DNA of 64,000 nucleotides from Lachnospiraceae bacterium (GCA_024405155.1 JAKSPC010000001.1:62001-126000); one strand, 5' to 3'; positions 51,717-60,448 are shown, counted from the stretch's first letter. Notes: generated by a model from the letters alone, not told the origin. Translations and numbers: made by a program.

Positions 51717-54182
51717 ATGAAGAAGAGAGGTAAGAGAATCGTAGCAATCCTTTTATCGATGCTGATGGTATTCGGCCTTCCGTTTTCATCATTGGCAGAA
51801 ACTATCGAAACGATAGACACAGCAACAGAGATTGTTGCGTCCGTCGAGACGATTGAAGAGGACACGGTAATTCCTGAAGAAGCAGTAGAAGCCGCAGAAG
51901 CAGAGGAAAGTGTCTTTTCAGTGGATGAATCTGGTTTGACAGATGATACAGAGGAAGAAGTTCAACCTCAGGAAATTGCATCAGAGCCAAATGTTGAAAC
52001 CGGCACACAGAATCTGCTGGAAGCAGGAAATGAGAGGTATCGAGTCGTATATACCTTCGACGAAAATGGTGTTCTTTTGGAAAATGGAGTCCCCGCAAGC
52101 CCCGGAGCTGATCTGTGGCTGTCTTCTGATGTTGAGGTTATGCATGGAGCTCCCGGATGCAAGGTGAATGTTGATATTCATATTGAGGATGCATCCGGTC
52201 ATGCCGGCGGCATCGTAACACTTCAGTGGCCTTCGGATTCCTTTACGTTTGCTGGCGTGTCAGATGGACGGTATTTCAATGTTCCTCTGGAAAAGACGGA
52301 TGATCCGGCAAACCTTACCCAAAAGGTGACACTGATGTTTGATCCGTCACTGGAGAAGACAAATGTAAGTGGTGAAGGAGTTATCGCCACAGTGACTCTG
52401 GAATGCCTGGATGATGCTGCCATTGGTGAAAGGCTCATTGACATCGCAGAAGCCATATTGGTCGATGCCGAGAAACCTCTTGGCCAGGGCGAAGACACGA
52501 TAGAAAAAGACAGTCTGGAAGGCGTCAGTGTCAATGTGCTGGAAATGCTCTATGGTGACCTTTGCATGGACGGAATGATCAGCCAGACGGACCTCGCGAT
52601 CCTCAGAAGGTGTCTTGCCGGTTGGACGGAATGGAAAGATGTTGTAAATTGGGTAGAAGCGGATATCGATAAGAATGATGATGTCGATATGAATGACGTG
52701 GCTATCTTAAGCCGATACATCTCTCACTGGACCGGATATGAAAGATATTTTGAGGGCGAAGAAAAAATCAGAAACCAGTGGATAGAGACTGAAGCCGGAT
52801 TTGTATATTACGATGGACGCGGCCGAATGGTAACCAGCGCCCTGGTTGAGTACGAAGGAGACCTTTACTGGTGCGGAGCGGATGGAATTAAAGTCACAAA
52901 TCAGTGGGTAAACGTTCCTGCAGATGATGTAGATCGCGAAGATTTGGGCGTGGAGTATCGCAGGTATTACTTTAATTCCAAAGGAAAGGCATGCCTGGGC
53001 AAAAAAACGATTGAAGATAAAACATACTTCTTTGATCAGACCGGAAAAATGCTGTTCGGTTACGTGGACGGCATGAACTATGCAATGACGACAGAAGTTC
53101 AGGTTGCGATCGATTACAATTCTCCATACGTGTATTATTGCGGAACCAATGAGGAAGGATGGGCTTTGAAAAATCAGTGGCGCGAAGAATCGATAGTCCA
53201 TGACTATGGTGCCTATAAGGACAGCATTGTTTTCTGGACGTATTACAAGTCGAACGGAAAGAGAGCCACGGCACTGAGCGATCCGTATGGAGTGCTGGTA
53301 GGGGAGCAAAGGCGCTTTTTTGACGAGTATGGAAAAATGCTCACCGGATGGCAGATGGAACAGCTGCCGGATGGCAGTATAGTGGCTCATTATTTAGGAA
53401 ACGAAGGCATCATGCGGAAAAAGGCATGGGCTGAAGCCAAGCCAATCTACGGAGGAGATGACAAAGAGTGGTTCTATTTTGACAGCGCTGGCAACGCATT
53501 GAATCGTTCTGGTGTGTACAAGATAAATGGCAACTTTTATGCATTCGGTGAGCCTGTCGAAGCAGCCTCTCCGATGCTGACCGGCTTTGTTTCTCTGGAA
53601 CTTCCTAATGGTTCAGATGTTTTAACAGATGCATTGGGAGCTACTGCGCTAAGGCCGCAAAGAATGACTCTTGCGCAATGGATGAATAACGTTTCGGAAG
53701 ATGTTTACTATTTTGATGAGACCCCAGGAGACTGTATTGGTGCTTTGTTGAAGAATACGGACATCACTGTAAACTTCCTGGATAATACTTGTCAGATTCA
53801 TATTGACGCTACAGGAAGAATTGCCAATGGATATGATGCTTCAGTGAAAAAATACTATCGCAACGGAATTCTGATGAAAGCTTCCAAAGACCTGGGATAT
53901 GAAGTGATTCAGGTAAGAGAGTACGATGTTTCGAAGTATGTATTGCTTTCAGCAGATGGAACTGCCGTAACCGAAGGCATAGTGAGCGATAATGACGGGA
54001 GTTATTATTGTGTGAATGAGGGGAGTATCTATAAAGCAGATGCTTCGATGCTTGCTCCTGCAGAGGTAATCACAGCATTTAGTCAGGGCGCCGATTCGAT
54101 TAAGATTGAAGCTAACGTCTATTCTGTCGTCGTGCAAAATCGCTCTGACAATTTGTTCTGGATTGTTTTGGAAAAGAAATAA
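51717..54182 (+). CDS. Exported cohesin-like plus dockerin protein with cell-wall-binding-like repeats
   Basis: 821 residues from ATG 51717 (AGAGGTG upstream). Signal peptide (1-26), acidic Glu-rich spacer, cohesin-like domain (about 135-270; GHAGGIVTLQWP, LMFDPSLEKTN), type I dockerin (about 278-345: GDLCMDGMISQTDLAILRRC and ADIDKNDDVDMNDVAIL, two calcium loops), then repeats such as NQWIETEAGFVYYDGRGRMV resembling choline/cell-wall-binding repeats (about 350-640), and a tail I do not recognise. Having a cohesin-like and a dockerin domain in one chain could allow polymerisation or pairing with neighbours. Confidence 0.8.
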   Translation: MKKRGKRIVAILLSMLMVFGLPFSSLAETIETIDTATEIVASVETIEEDTVIPEEAVEAAEAEESVFSVDESGLTDDTEEEVQPQEIASEPNVETGTQNLLEAGNERYRVVYTFDENGVLLENGVPASPGADLWLSSDVEVMHGAPGCKVNVDIHIEDASGHAGGIVTLQWPSDSFTFAGVSDGRYFNVPLEKTDDPANLTQKVTLMFDPSLEKTNVSGEGVIATVTLECLDDAAIGERLIDIAEAILVDAEKPLGQGEDTIEKDSLEGVSVNVLEMLYGDLCMDGMISQTDLAILRRCLAGWTEWKDVVNWVEADIDKNDDVDMNDVAILSRYISHWTGYERYFEGEEKIRNQWIETEAGFVYYDGRGRMVTSALVEYEGDLYWCGADGIKVTNQWVNVPADDVDREDLGVEYRRYYFNSKGKACLGKKTIEDKTYFFDQTGKMLFGYVDGMNYAMTTEVQVAIDYNSPYVYYCGTNEEGWALKNQWREESIVHDYGAYKDSIVFWTYYKSNGKRATALSDPYGVLVGEQRRFFDEYGKMLTGWQMEQLPDGSIVAHYLGNEGIMRKKAWAEAKPIYGGDDKEWFYFDSAGNALNRSGVYKINGNFYAFGEPVEAASPMLTGFVSLELPNGSDVLTDALGATALRPQRMTLAQWMNNVSEDVYYFDETPGDCIGALLKNTDITVNFLDNTCQIHIDATGRIANGYDASVKKYYRNGILMKASKDLGYEVIQVREYDVSKYVLLSADGTAVTEGIVSDNDGSYYCVNEGSIYKADASMLAPAEVITAFSQGADSIKIEANVYSVVVQNRSDNLFWIVLEKK

Positions 54183-54229
54183 ACCGATTTTGTACAGTTC
54201 TCAAAGTCAATAAGTTGCGTCAAACACAT

Positions 54230-54261
54230 ACATGGCTCCCGGTACAAACCGGGAGCCATGT
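54230..54261. terminator. Perfect 14-bp hairpin between convergent genes
   Basis: ACATGGCTCCCGGT, loop ACAA, ACCGGGAGCCATGT. It lies between the stop of the gene at 51717 and the end of the XRE gene at 54298. No long T-run follows on either strand, so it may be a weak terminator or mRNA-stabilising stem. Confidence 0.6.
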
Positions 54262-54297
54262 GTTATGGACGGATTTTGCCAAATCTCCAGATATCGA

Positions 54298-54789
54298 TTA
54301 TTTCATGGAATCTTTCAGGAAATTTTTTGCCACATCCATGAGGGTATCCTTCAGGTCGGATTTTCCTCCAAGCAAAGACCCCAGCAGTCCGCCGTCATCC
54401 TCGGCACTGTTCTTTAACAGCTCGGTAGCCTGTTTCTTGGCAGACGCGTCCGCCTTGCGATAGTATTCCACCAGTTTCTTTTCCGCGGCGGAAAGCTTCA
54501 TGGTGATGGAAGAGGAAGAAGTGCTTCCGGACGTTTTTGCAGAGGTTTTCGCTGCAGAAGAGCTCTTGTACGAGCTGGAGGCAGCAGCTTCCAGAAGAGA
54601 TTTCTGCGTCACGCCCGTTATTTTTGCAATGGACTTCAGCTGTTCGCCGGTCAGTTCTTTTTCACCGCGCTCCGCTTTGCTTACGTCAGCCGCGGTGAGG
54701 CCTTCCTTTGCTTTTTTTGCCAGCTGTTCCTGAGTGAATCCTGCAGCAGTTCTTGCTTCTTTGATCAGTTTTCCGACTTTATTTGCCAT
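54298..54789 (-). CDS. XRE-family HTH protein with Ser-rich linker
   Basis: 163 residues, GGAGG before ATG 54789. HTH at 1-65 (FTQEQLAKKAKEGLTAADVSKA), a Ser/Ala/Lys/Thr linker (70-95), and a helical C-terminal domain (SAAEKKLVEYYRKADASAKK) like other Lachnospiraceae XRE proteins. The role is unknown; it stands next to the BrnTA module on the same strand. Confidence 0.82.
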   Translation of the reverse strand: MANKVGKLIKEARTAAGFTQEQLAKKAKEGLTAADVSKAERGEKELTGEQLKSIAKITGVTQKSLLEAAASSSYKSSSAAKTSAKTSGSTSSSSITMKLSAAEKKLVEYYRKADASAKKQATELLKNSAEDDGGLLGSLLGGKSDLKDTLMDVAKNFLKDSMK

Positions 54790-54849
54790 AATGATGACCT
54801 CCGATCGTCAGATGGAATATGAAATGTTCCTGATTGATTGAATATGGTA

Positions 54850-55161
54850 TTATAAGTAGTATTTCAACATATCAGGATTACTTAGAATGTTTTCCAGAAT
54901 CCTTCCCAATACAGATGTGTATCCTTTTCCAAGGGATTTTGCCGTATCAATTGACTGCTGAGAAAGACGAAGCGTAACAGGCTGTTTTACTCTTTTATTC
55001 CTGTTGACATCTTTAATTCTTATGAATTCCGATAACTGTTCTGCAGAAAGTGCAGGACTGTCCTCATCGTAGGATATCGGCTCCATTTGGGCTTTCTTTA
55101 ACGATTCTATTTCTTCAGCGGTCAGCGGACCACGCTCTTCAAGTGTTGTTCTTACGATCAT
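54850..55161 (-). CDS. brnA: BrnA-type antitoxin
   Basis: 103 residues from ATG 55161 (GGAGG upstream; the frame is open further but inside brnT). The C-terminal ribbon-helix-helix (VKQPVTLRLSQQSIDTAKSL) is BrnA-like and should bind the operator of its own operon and neutralise BrnT. The start overlaps brnT by 23 bp. The N-terminal 50 residues are longer and more acidic than the minimal family. Confidence 0.88.
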   Translation of the reverse strand: MIVRTTLEERGPLTAEEIESLKKAQMEPISYDEDSPALSAEQLSEFIRIKDVNRNKRVKQPVTLRLSQQSIDTAKSLGKGYTSVLGRILENILSNPDMLKYYL

Positions 55162-55426
55162 AGTAAACCTCCTGCTCTTCTTTTGTTGCAAATCTGGCGG
55201 AAATAATGCGGAGTGCCTCACTGCGTTCCGTATAAACGACAGTGACGACTATGAAGCTTCCATTGATTTCGCCGATGGTTATGTATCTGTCTTCGTCGGT
55301 GGAATGTCTTTCATCAAAGGCTTCTATTCGGTCATCATCCTGGAAAACAAGTATCGCTGTATGAAAAGAAATTCCATGCTTTTCAATGTTTTTTCTGTTT
55401 TTACTGTCGTCCCATTCAAATTGCAT
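55139..55426 (-). CDS. brnT: BrnT-type toxin ribonuclease
   Basis: 95 residues. FEWDDSKNRKNIEKHGISF, ERHSTDEDRYITIGEINGS and ARFATKEEQEVYY follow the BrnT family, a RelE-fold ribonuclease toxin. First gene of the pair; brnA overlaps its end. A dyad that could be the operator lies at 55445-55463. Confidence 0.92.
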   Translation of the reverse strand: MQFEWDDSKNRKNIEKHGISFHTAILVFQDDDRIEAFDERHSTDEDRYITIGEINGSFIVVTVVYTERSEALRIISARFATKEEQEVYYDRKNNT

Positions 55427-55444
55427 AAATAAAATTCCTTACTG

Positions 55445-55463
55445 TTTGTAATACAAATTGTAA
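55445..55463. promoter_or_regulatory. Probable BrnA operator
   Basis: TTTGTAATACAAA (near-perfect dyad) followed by a half site TTGTAA, just upstream of brnT and next to a TATAAA on the minus strand (55464-55469). Ribbon-helix-helix antitoxins bind such short dyads. Confidence 0.5.
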
Positions 55464-55477
55464 TTTATATTTCAAAT

Positions 55478-55515
55478 AGTTTCAAGTACTATTTTTGCTG
55501 TGGAAAGGGTATAAT
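55478..55515 (+). promoter_or_regulatory. Promoter of the GH25 gene, shared element with 43792
   Basis: TATAAT at 55510-55515; upstream AGTTTCAAGTACTATTTT (55478-55495) is identical to 43792-43809. Expected +1 near 55522. It is divergent from brnT. Confidence 0.55.
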
Positions 55516-55521
55516 ATGATA

Positions 55522-55698
55522 CAAGGGTCAAAAGCCCACTTTGCGCAGCTTGCTGCAGCAAATGTGGGCTTGGGACCCGCAAAACATGAGCAAGAAGCGG
55601 GGCAGGGGTCCCGCGGATTGCGAATGTTTTTAGGATTGTGGAAGCGCGAAGCGCGGAACAATCCGTGTATCATCAATAGAAAGCGCAGGGCATTACGA
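55522..55698 (+). ncRNA. Structured 5' leader, candidate cis-regulatory RNA
   Basis: Three hairpins in 135 bases: 55532-55571 (AAGCCCAC/GTGGGCTT with inner TTTGC/GCAAA and GCAGC/GCTGC), 55572-55612 (GGGACCC/GGGTCCC) and 55633-55664 (GGATTGT/ACAATCC with inner GCGCGAAGCGC). The frame through it is open but the encoded peptide is biased and unlike the gene's family. No known riboswitch was recognised. The weak ribosome binding site of the following gene comes right after it. Confidence 0.5.
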
Positions 55699-57285
55699 AT
55701 GCGGGGACAAAGCCGCAAACGGAAAAAGAAGAAAATACCGGCAGCCGTTATCGCGGCTGTTTTATGCGTGGTCGGAATTGCTGCAGCTCTTTTCTTTTTC
55801 TGCCTCCGGAAGCAGGGAAGCGTTCAGGAGACGACATCTGCCGAGGAATCTGTCGTTGAGACAGTATCACAGCCTGCCGAAACGGAACCTGCAGAATCCG
55901 CGGCGGAAGCGGAAACGGAGCCGCAGGTTTTTTCCTATTTTGATAAATCCCTGACAGACCGGCAGTATGAACTCGATGAAGAAGCTGTCCCCCGGGACAT
56001 TGAATGGGGCATGCCCTGCCTGGACGAATACGGAAACGCTGTCTTCCGGCAGACGGATCCCGCATATCCTGAATACGAAATGCTGCGGGGCATCGATGTT
56101 TCAAAAGAACAGGGCCCCATTGACTGGTATAAAGTCCGGGAGGCCCGCTGTGATTTCGTCATCATCTGCGCGGATGAAATGTTTGACGAACATTACGAGG
56201 GCGCTTATCAGATGGGTATGAAGATCGGGGTTTACGCATATTCCGGCGCGGATTCTCCGGCCGAGGCCCGCAAAGAAGCAAGAATGCTTGCAAAACAGAT
56301 CGGTGATAAGAAGATCGATCTTTTCTGCGCCTATGTGCCGGAAGAAATGGAAAAAGAAGGCCCGTACGGAAAAATATCTTCGGAAGTGTATTTTCAAAAG
56401 ACCGATATTCAGAGGAATACGAGAACTGCAGAGGCCTTTTGTGAGGAGATTCTGAACGCCGGCCTGACACCGGCGATCTACGCCAGCATGCGCTATGAGT
56501 CGGAAATGTACGACATGTCTTCCCTGGCGGGAAAGTATGAGATCTGGTATTCGAATTTTGAAGTTTCTCCGTCAACGTCTTACCCGTTTTCCGCCTGGCA
56601 GTACTGCCTCACGGGAGGGAACGGCGGGATCCCGGGTCCGGTCCATCTGGACATGCTTTTCCTGAAACCTTACATGGAAACGGAATCGGAGCGGAAGATC
56701 TTCTCTTATACGCAGATCTCGCCGGAAGATTATGAAACCACCACATGGGTCAATTACAGAAAAGGAAATGTTGCCTGGAACGGGGACTGGGCAAAGATCG
56801 AGGCAGGCGGGCAGGAATTCATGATGTTCGGCTGCGGGATCTGCTGTCTGTCCAATGCCGTGAGCACGCTTACGAAAGAAGTGGTCACACCGGACAAAAT
56901 GTATGAAAAGACCCGGCAGAATTCCTCGTATCATCCGGAGTCCGGCAGGGGCGCCGTGAGCTGGGCCAGTCTCCAGACCATGTGCAGATACTACGCACTG
57001 GATGTAAAGCTTTCCCGGAAACCGTCCTCTTATGATGCTTTTGTGAAAGAAATAACGGCGGCCGATACGGCGATCGTTCTGGTCGACGGCGCCAGCGACC
57101 GGAGGCTGTGGTGGTACACGGACGGACATTATGTGGGGATCTGGCAATACGATCCGGATACGGAGACCGTGTTTGTGACCGATCCGTCCACCCATTTCAA
57201 CCGGCAGCGGGTAAGCCTGCGGGATGTTTACAACGCGCTGAAAACGAAGAGCGAGTACCAGTACGCGCTCATCAGCCGGCCATAG
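55699..57285 (+). CDS. Membrane-anchored GH25 muramidase-like / C39-like peptidase protein
   Basis: 528 residues from ATG 55699. Very basic N-terminus, one signal-anchor helix (about 14-34), Glu-rich spacer, GH25-type domain (about 100-330; GIDVSKEQGPIDWYKV, where GH25 has its first catalytic Asp), then a C39-like cysteine peptidase domain (about 340-528) with the Cys in FGCGICCLSNA (about 378), His in DGHYVGIWQ (about 477) and DPSTHF. A combined wall hydrolase. The annotated start is weak; a longer in-frame start would translate the hairpin leader. Upstream of the TIR cluster on the same strand. Confidence 0.78.
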   Translation: MRGQSRKRKKKKIPAAVIAAVLCVVGIAAALFFFCLRKQGSVQETTSAEESVVETVSQPAETEPAESAAEAETEPQVFSYFDKSLTDRQYELDEEAVPRDIEWGMPCLDEYGNAVFRQTDPAYPEYEMLRGIDVSKEQGPIDWYKVREARCDFVIICADEMFDEHYEGAYQMGMKIGVYAYSGADSPAEARKEARMLAKQIGDKKIDLFCAYVPEEMEKEGPYGKISSEVYFQKTDIQRNTRTAEAFCEEILNAGLTPAIYASMRYESEMYDMSSLAGKYEIWYSNFEVSPSTSYPFSAWQYCLTGGNGGIPGPVHLDMLFLKPYMETESERKIFSYTQISPEDYETTTWVNYRKGNVAWNGDWAKIEAGGQEFMMFGCGICCLSNAVSTLTKEVVTPDKMYEKTRQNSSYHPESGRGAVSWASLQTMCRYYALDVKLSRKPSSYDAFVKEITAADTAIVLVDGASDRRLWWYTDGHYVGIWQYDPDTETVFVTDPSTHFNRQRVSLRDVYNALKTKSEYQYALISRP

Positions 57286-57454
57286 ATCCGCAGCCGCGGC
57301 TTGTGACCGGCAGGATCCGAAAGGCGCTGCCGCAGGTTCAGGAGCACATTGAATGTAAGAAAGGCTATGCAGGAAGGCTGTTCGTATGCTATAAATGAAT
57401 AAGTCGAATAAGAACAAAAGACGAAGTAAAATTCGGATAAGCGGGGAAAAAGAG

Positions 57455-57889
57455 ATGGATAAGAGAAAAGAATATATCGAATATATCAAAGGGCAGATCG
57501 AATACTTTGACCAAAAGAGTATTAAAGAAAAGAGGCGTTATTACCTGTTTTCCATCATCGCGCTGGTGTCGAATGCCGTGATCCCTATTTTAAGCACGTT
57601 TTCTTCCATGCCATCGCCCTATAAGCAGATCGTGGCCATTCTTTCCACCATAGCAGCTATCGCAAACGGTCTTGTACTGATCACCAACTCCGGAAAAAAC
57701 TGGAAGCATTATCGTGATTGCTTTACGGATCTTTCTGCCGTGACCCGCGCCTATATGGCTGGTGCCGCTGATTTCGGCGGAAAAGACGAGGAGGAGGCAT
57801 TTGCTCTGTACGCTGAAAAATGTGAGGCAGTCCTCAAAAATGACCGGGAAAACTGGGAGATCGGATCTGCAAAGGCGGGAAAACCATGA
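57455..57889 (+). CDS. DUF4231 (SLATT-like) two-helix membrane protein
   Basis: 144 residues. MDKRKEYIEYIKGQIEYFDQ then two membrane helices (about 29-48 and 57-77) and a cytosolic helical tail with WKHYRDCFTDL: the DUF4231 pattern, related to SLATT proteins, membrane effectors of nucleotide-signal conflict systems. ATG 57455 is preferred (GGGGAAAAAGAG before it) over ATG 57395. Its stop overlaps the RyR gene start (ATGA). First gene of the TIR cluster. Confidence 0.78.
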   Translation: MDKRKEYIEYIKGQIEYFDQKSIKEKRRYYLFSIIALVSNAVIPILSTFSSMPSPYKQIVAILSTIAAIANGLVLITNSGKNWKHYRDCFTDLSAVTRAYMAGAADFGGKDEEEAFALYAEKCEAVLKNDRENWEIGSAKAGKP

Positions 57890-58197
57890 AATACGGATCA
57901 CAGATGAAAAAAAACATGCAGGAAGAGACCGACAGACGGGGGGCGTCCGCACTTCCGGAGGGATTTGACAGTGTCTGTGAGGAAGTCGCGGCAGCGGTCC
58001 ATGACGCCTGGACAAAAGAAAAGATCGCCGACGGCTGGAAAGCCGCAGACCATAGGGACGCTGTACAGAAGCTGGATGACCGGCTGATCCCCTATAACGA
58101 ACTTCCGGAAGAGGAAAAGAAATATGACAGAGCGACCGCCGAAGCAGCCATCAGGGCTTTGCTTTCGTGCGGGTATGAGATCACAAAAAAGAACTGA
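57886..58197 (+). CDS. Stand-alone RyR-domain protein
   Basis: 103 residues. EEVAAAVHDAWTKEKIADGW, then RLIPYNELPEEEKKYDR and AIRALLSCGYEI match the RyR repeat domain of ryanodine receptors, in which the HDxW..K..dGW and LPxxxKxYDR segments are conserved. Bacterial RyR domains have been linked to nucleotide-derived signals. Translationally coupled to the DUF4231 gene. An AT-rich hairpin overlaps its stop. Confidence 0.85.
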   Translation: MKYGSQMKKNMQEETDRRGASALPEGFDSVCEEVAAAVHDAWTKEKIADGWKAADHRDAVQKLDDRLIPYNELPEEEKKYDRATAEAAIRALLSCGYEITKKN

Positions 58198-58215
58198 CGG
58201 ACGCCGGTTCTTTTT
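58186..58215 (+). terminator. A/T-stem hairpin between RyR and TIR genes
   Basis: AAAAAGAAC pairs with GTTCTTTTT around a 12-base loop that contains the RyR stop codon, followed by CTTTT. It has the form of a weak intrinsic terminator or attenuator and leaves the next gene with a poor ribosome binding site. Confidence 0.4.
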
Positions 58216-58223
58216 CTTTTGGA

Positions 58224-59675
58224 ATGAAGTACTATCAGGGCACGGAAAGAGCATACATCTTCGCGGATTATCCGGAAAGCTATGCCGGGGAGGCGGAAAA
58301 GATCCTTGCAAAGATCATGGAGAAAAGGATCCTTTTTTCGCGCCCGGGAAACGGGATCGCCGGCAAAAAAGAGGAGGAACGGGTGCGCAGGGCCCATGCG
58401 ATCCTTTTGTTTGCGGACCGCGAGTTCATGGGAACGGAGAGATTCCGTAAGATCGTGGATATTGCTGTGGAAAGCGGCCGGAGCATCCTGGTGGTATATC
58501 TTAACGGCGCAGGGCCATTTGACAACTGGTCCCACATGCAGCTGGACCCGGCGCAGGCTCTGTGGCGGGAAAGGTTCGCAAACGAGGAGGCTTTCCTGAA
58601 AAAACTTCTGGAAGCAGAGATCTTCCGGAACATGGCCATTTCCCCGAAACAGGAAAAGATCCGCAGACGGCGGTCCGGCTGGCTGCGTCTTCTTTTGCTG
58701 ACAGCATTCGCTGTGCTTTTTGTCAGAGTGCTCTGGCCGAAAGCCGTGGCGCCGGGGATCGAGCAGGCAAAAAAGGAAGCCGAAGCAAAAGAGGCGGCAC
58801 TTAAGAACGGGCCGGAAAAACTGTTTTCGGTTTCCCAGCTGCAGAGCATACAGCAGCTCTCTGTTTTCGGAGACCGTGTGCCCGGACCGGACACAGAGTA
58901 TGCCTACGTGGATCATGACCGGAATCAGGGAACATATACTCTCGTAGAGGTCCACCGGGACGGACATGAGGAAAAAAGCCGGCTCACGCCGGGGAGCGGA
59001 AAGATCTGTGATCTTACCGATATCGGAATGCTTTCGGAGCTTAGGGATCTTACGCTGTGCATGCAGCCCGTGACGGACGTCACGCCGGTTTTTACTCTTA
59101 ATAATCTGGAAGGCCTGCACATACAGTACTGCCCGGTAACGGATCTTTCCGGCATCGAAAACTGTACAAACTTAAAGTATCTGGAACTTAAGGGAATAAG
59201 AGCACAGAACATCCCGTACCTGGGAGAACATGAGACATTTTCCCTTAGTATTTATGAGCCGTACTTTCCGGTCAAAGATTTTGATTTCTGCAGGGATATC
59301 TGCTCGTTTGAGGAATTTTCTGTGGAAGGCGCAGAAGCCGCGCCGATGCGCGCTGCGCTTTCCGGAAAGACCGTGGAAAGGCTGGGGCTTTCTGAAAGCG
59401 ACATTGTCTGCCCGGCAGATCTTTCCGGGATCCGCGGTATAAAGCGCCTGGACATCTGCGGCTGCCATTCTTTCTGTTCTCTTCGCGGGATCGAACAGTG
59501 GCCGGAGCTGGAGTACATCCATCTTGCCTGGTGCGGATCGCTGGTGAACTTACGCCCGCTTCTTTTGCTGCCGGAACTTTCTGTTCTGGAAGTGGGAGAT
59601 GATCTTTACGGTCTCGCAAAAGAGCAGCTTCGCGACGCGGAATTTACCATTGTGCGGGAAGGAGAGACGCCATGA
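58224..59675 (+). CDS. TIR-like, transmembrane, leucine-rich repeat protein (TIR-derived domain degenerate)
   Basis: 483 residues. Residues 1-145 align with the TIR protein at 60519 (YQGTERAYIFADYPES; AHAILLFADREFMG; FRKIVDIAVESGRSILVVYL), but the putative catalytic Glu is Ile77 and the WYDEG loop is absent. After KIRRRRSGW comes one helix (153-171), so the N-terminus is inside by the positive-inside rule. The outside part (about 180-483) has 22-residue internalin-like LRRs (LEGLHIQYCPVTDLSGIENC). The start has no good ribosome binding site but matches its paralogues. The next gene overlaps by four bases. Confidence 0.78.
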   Translation: MKYYQGTERAYIFADYPESYAGEAEKILAKIMEKRILFSRPGNGIAGKKEEERVRRAHAILLFADREFMGTERFRKIVDIAVESGRSILVVYLNGAGPFDNWSHMQLDPAQALWRERFANEEAFLKKLLEAEIFRNMAISPKQEKIRRRRSGWLRLLLLTAFAVLFVRVLWPKAVAPGIEQAKKEAEAKEAALKNGPEKLFSVSQLQSIQQLSVFGDRVPGPDTEYAYVDHDRNQGTYTLVEVHRDGHEEKSRLTPGSGKICDLTDIGMLSELRDLTLCMQPVTDVTPVFTLNNLEGLHIQYCPVTDLSGIENCTNLKYLELKGIRAQNIPYLGEHETFSLSIYEPYFPVKDFDFCRDICSFEEFSVEGAEAAPMRAALSGKTVERLGLSESDIVCPADLSGIRGIKRLDICGCHSFCSLRGIEQWPELEYIHLAWCGSLVNLRPLLLLPELSVLEVGDDLYGLAKEQLRDAEFTIVREGETP

Positions 59676-60448
59676 AGTCGTTTGCGTATGAAAACTATAC
59701 AGGCGAGGGAAAGTATCTCTATCTCTGCACGACAGGCGAGGAAGACGCCCCCATTTATCTGGCGGAAAAACTTGCCGAAGAGCCTGTGAATCTTGTGTTG
59801 GACATTGTCGGGAAAGAAGCTCCTGCGGAAATGGCCGAAAAGATCGCCGGTGCTTCGGCGTGCCTGTTTTTCTTTTCGACCGGGGCAGTGACGAGCGCGG
59901 CATTCCGGAACCGCGTGAATCATGCCATTGCCTGCGGGAAAACGGTGGTCTGTCTGCGGGAAAGCTTCGTGGACCTGGCCCATGGAATGGAAATGCAGCT
60001 GGCGAATTACCCGGCATTCGTCTATGCCGGCCCGGAATGGACCATTCACCAATTAAAGGAAAAAAAGATCCTCACACCGGAAGTCGCCGGAGAGATGCCG
60101 AAAAAAGTGTGGAAAGGGACCGGAAAATACCTGGTGATCGCGGCGGTCATGGCGGCCATCGCCGTGTTGGTTCTTAATGTATATTGGAACCGGCAGGACC
60201 GAAAGACCATCGTCTATTATGAAGGGCAGACGATGGAATCGCTGGATCTTTCCGATGCCGGACTTATAACGCTTTCCGGAATCGAAAAGATCTCTGTAAA
60301 AGATCTGAACATTTCCGGAAATCCTGCGATTACGGATTTTTCGCCGCTTCTTCTGCCGGGCGGACCGGAGACGGTGCGGATCAGTCAGGATATGCTGAAA
60401 TACGGTCACCTGTTAAAAGACAGCGTGCGCCTTGTGATAACAAAGTGA
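59672..60448 (+). CDS. TIR-like, transmembrane, short LRR protein (degenerate TIR)
   Basis: 258 residues. Residues 1-130 are TIR-derived: YTGEGKYLYLCTTG, FFFSTGAVTSAAFRNRVNHA, then LAHGMEMQLANYPAF, the part that in related TIR proteins reads GMQMQL. Arg81 stands in place of the putative catalytic Glu and WYDEG is missing. One helix (152-171), then about 85 outside residues with LRR-like text (TMESLDLSDAGLITLSGI; DLNISGNPAITDFSPL). Coupled to the upstream paralogue. Probably a non-enzymatic partner. Confidence 0.72.
   Translation: MKSFAYENYTGEGKYLYLCTTGEEDAPIYLAEKLAEEPVNLVLDIVGKEAPAEMAEKIAGASACLFFFSTGAVTSAAFRNRVNHAIACGKTVVCLRESFVDLAHGMEMQLANYPAFVYAGPEWTIHQLKEKKILTPEVAGEMPKKVWKGTGKYLVIAAVMAAIAVLVLNVYWNRQDRKTIVYYEGQTMESLDLSDAGLITLSGIEKISVKDLNISGNPAITDFSPLLLPGGPETVRISQDMLKYGHLLKDSVRLVITK

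Noticed and set aside
55495..55698. Coding extension of the GH25 protein through the hairpin leader
   Set aside because: Would begin inside the promoter, and the translation mirrors the hairpins rather than a protein family; kept only as a low-probability alternative.
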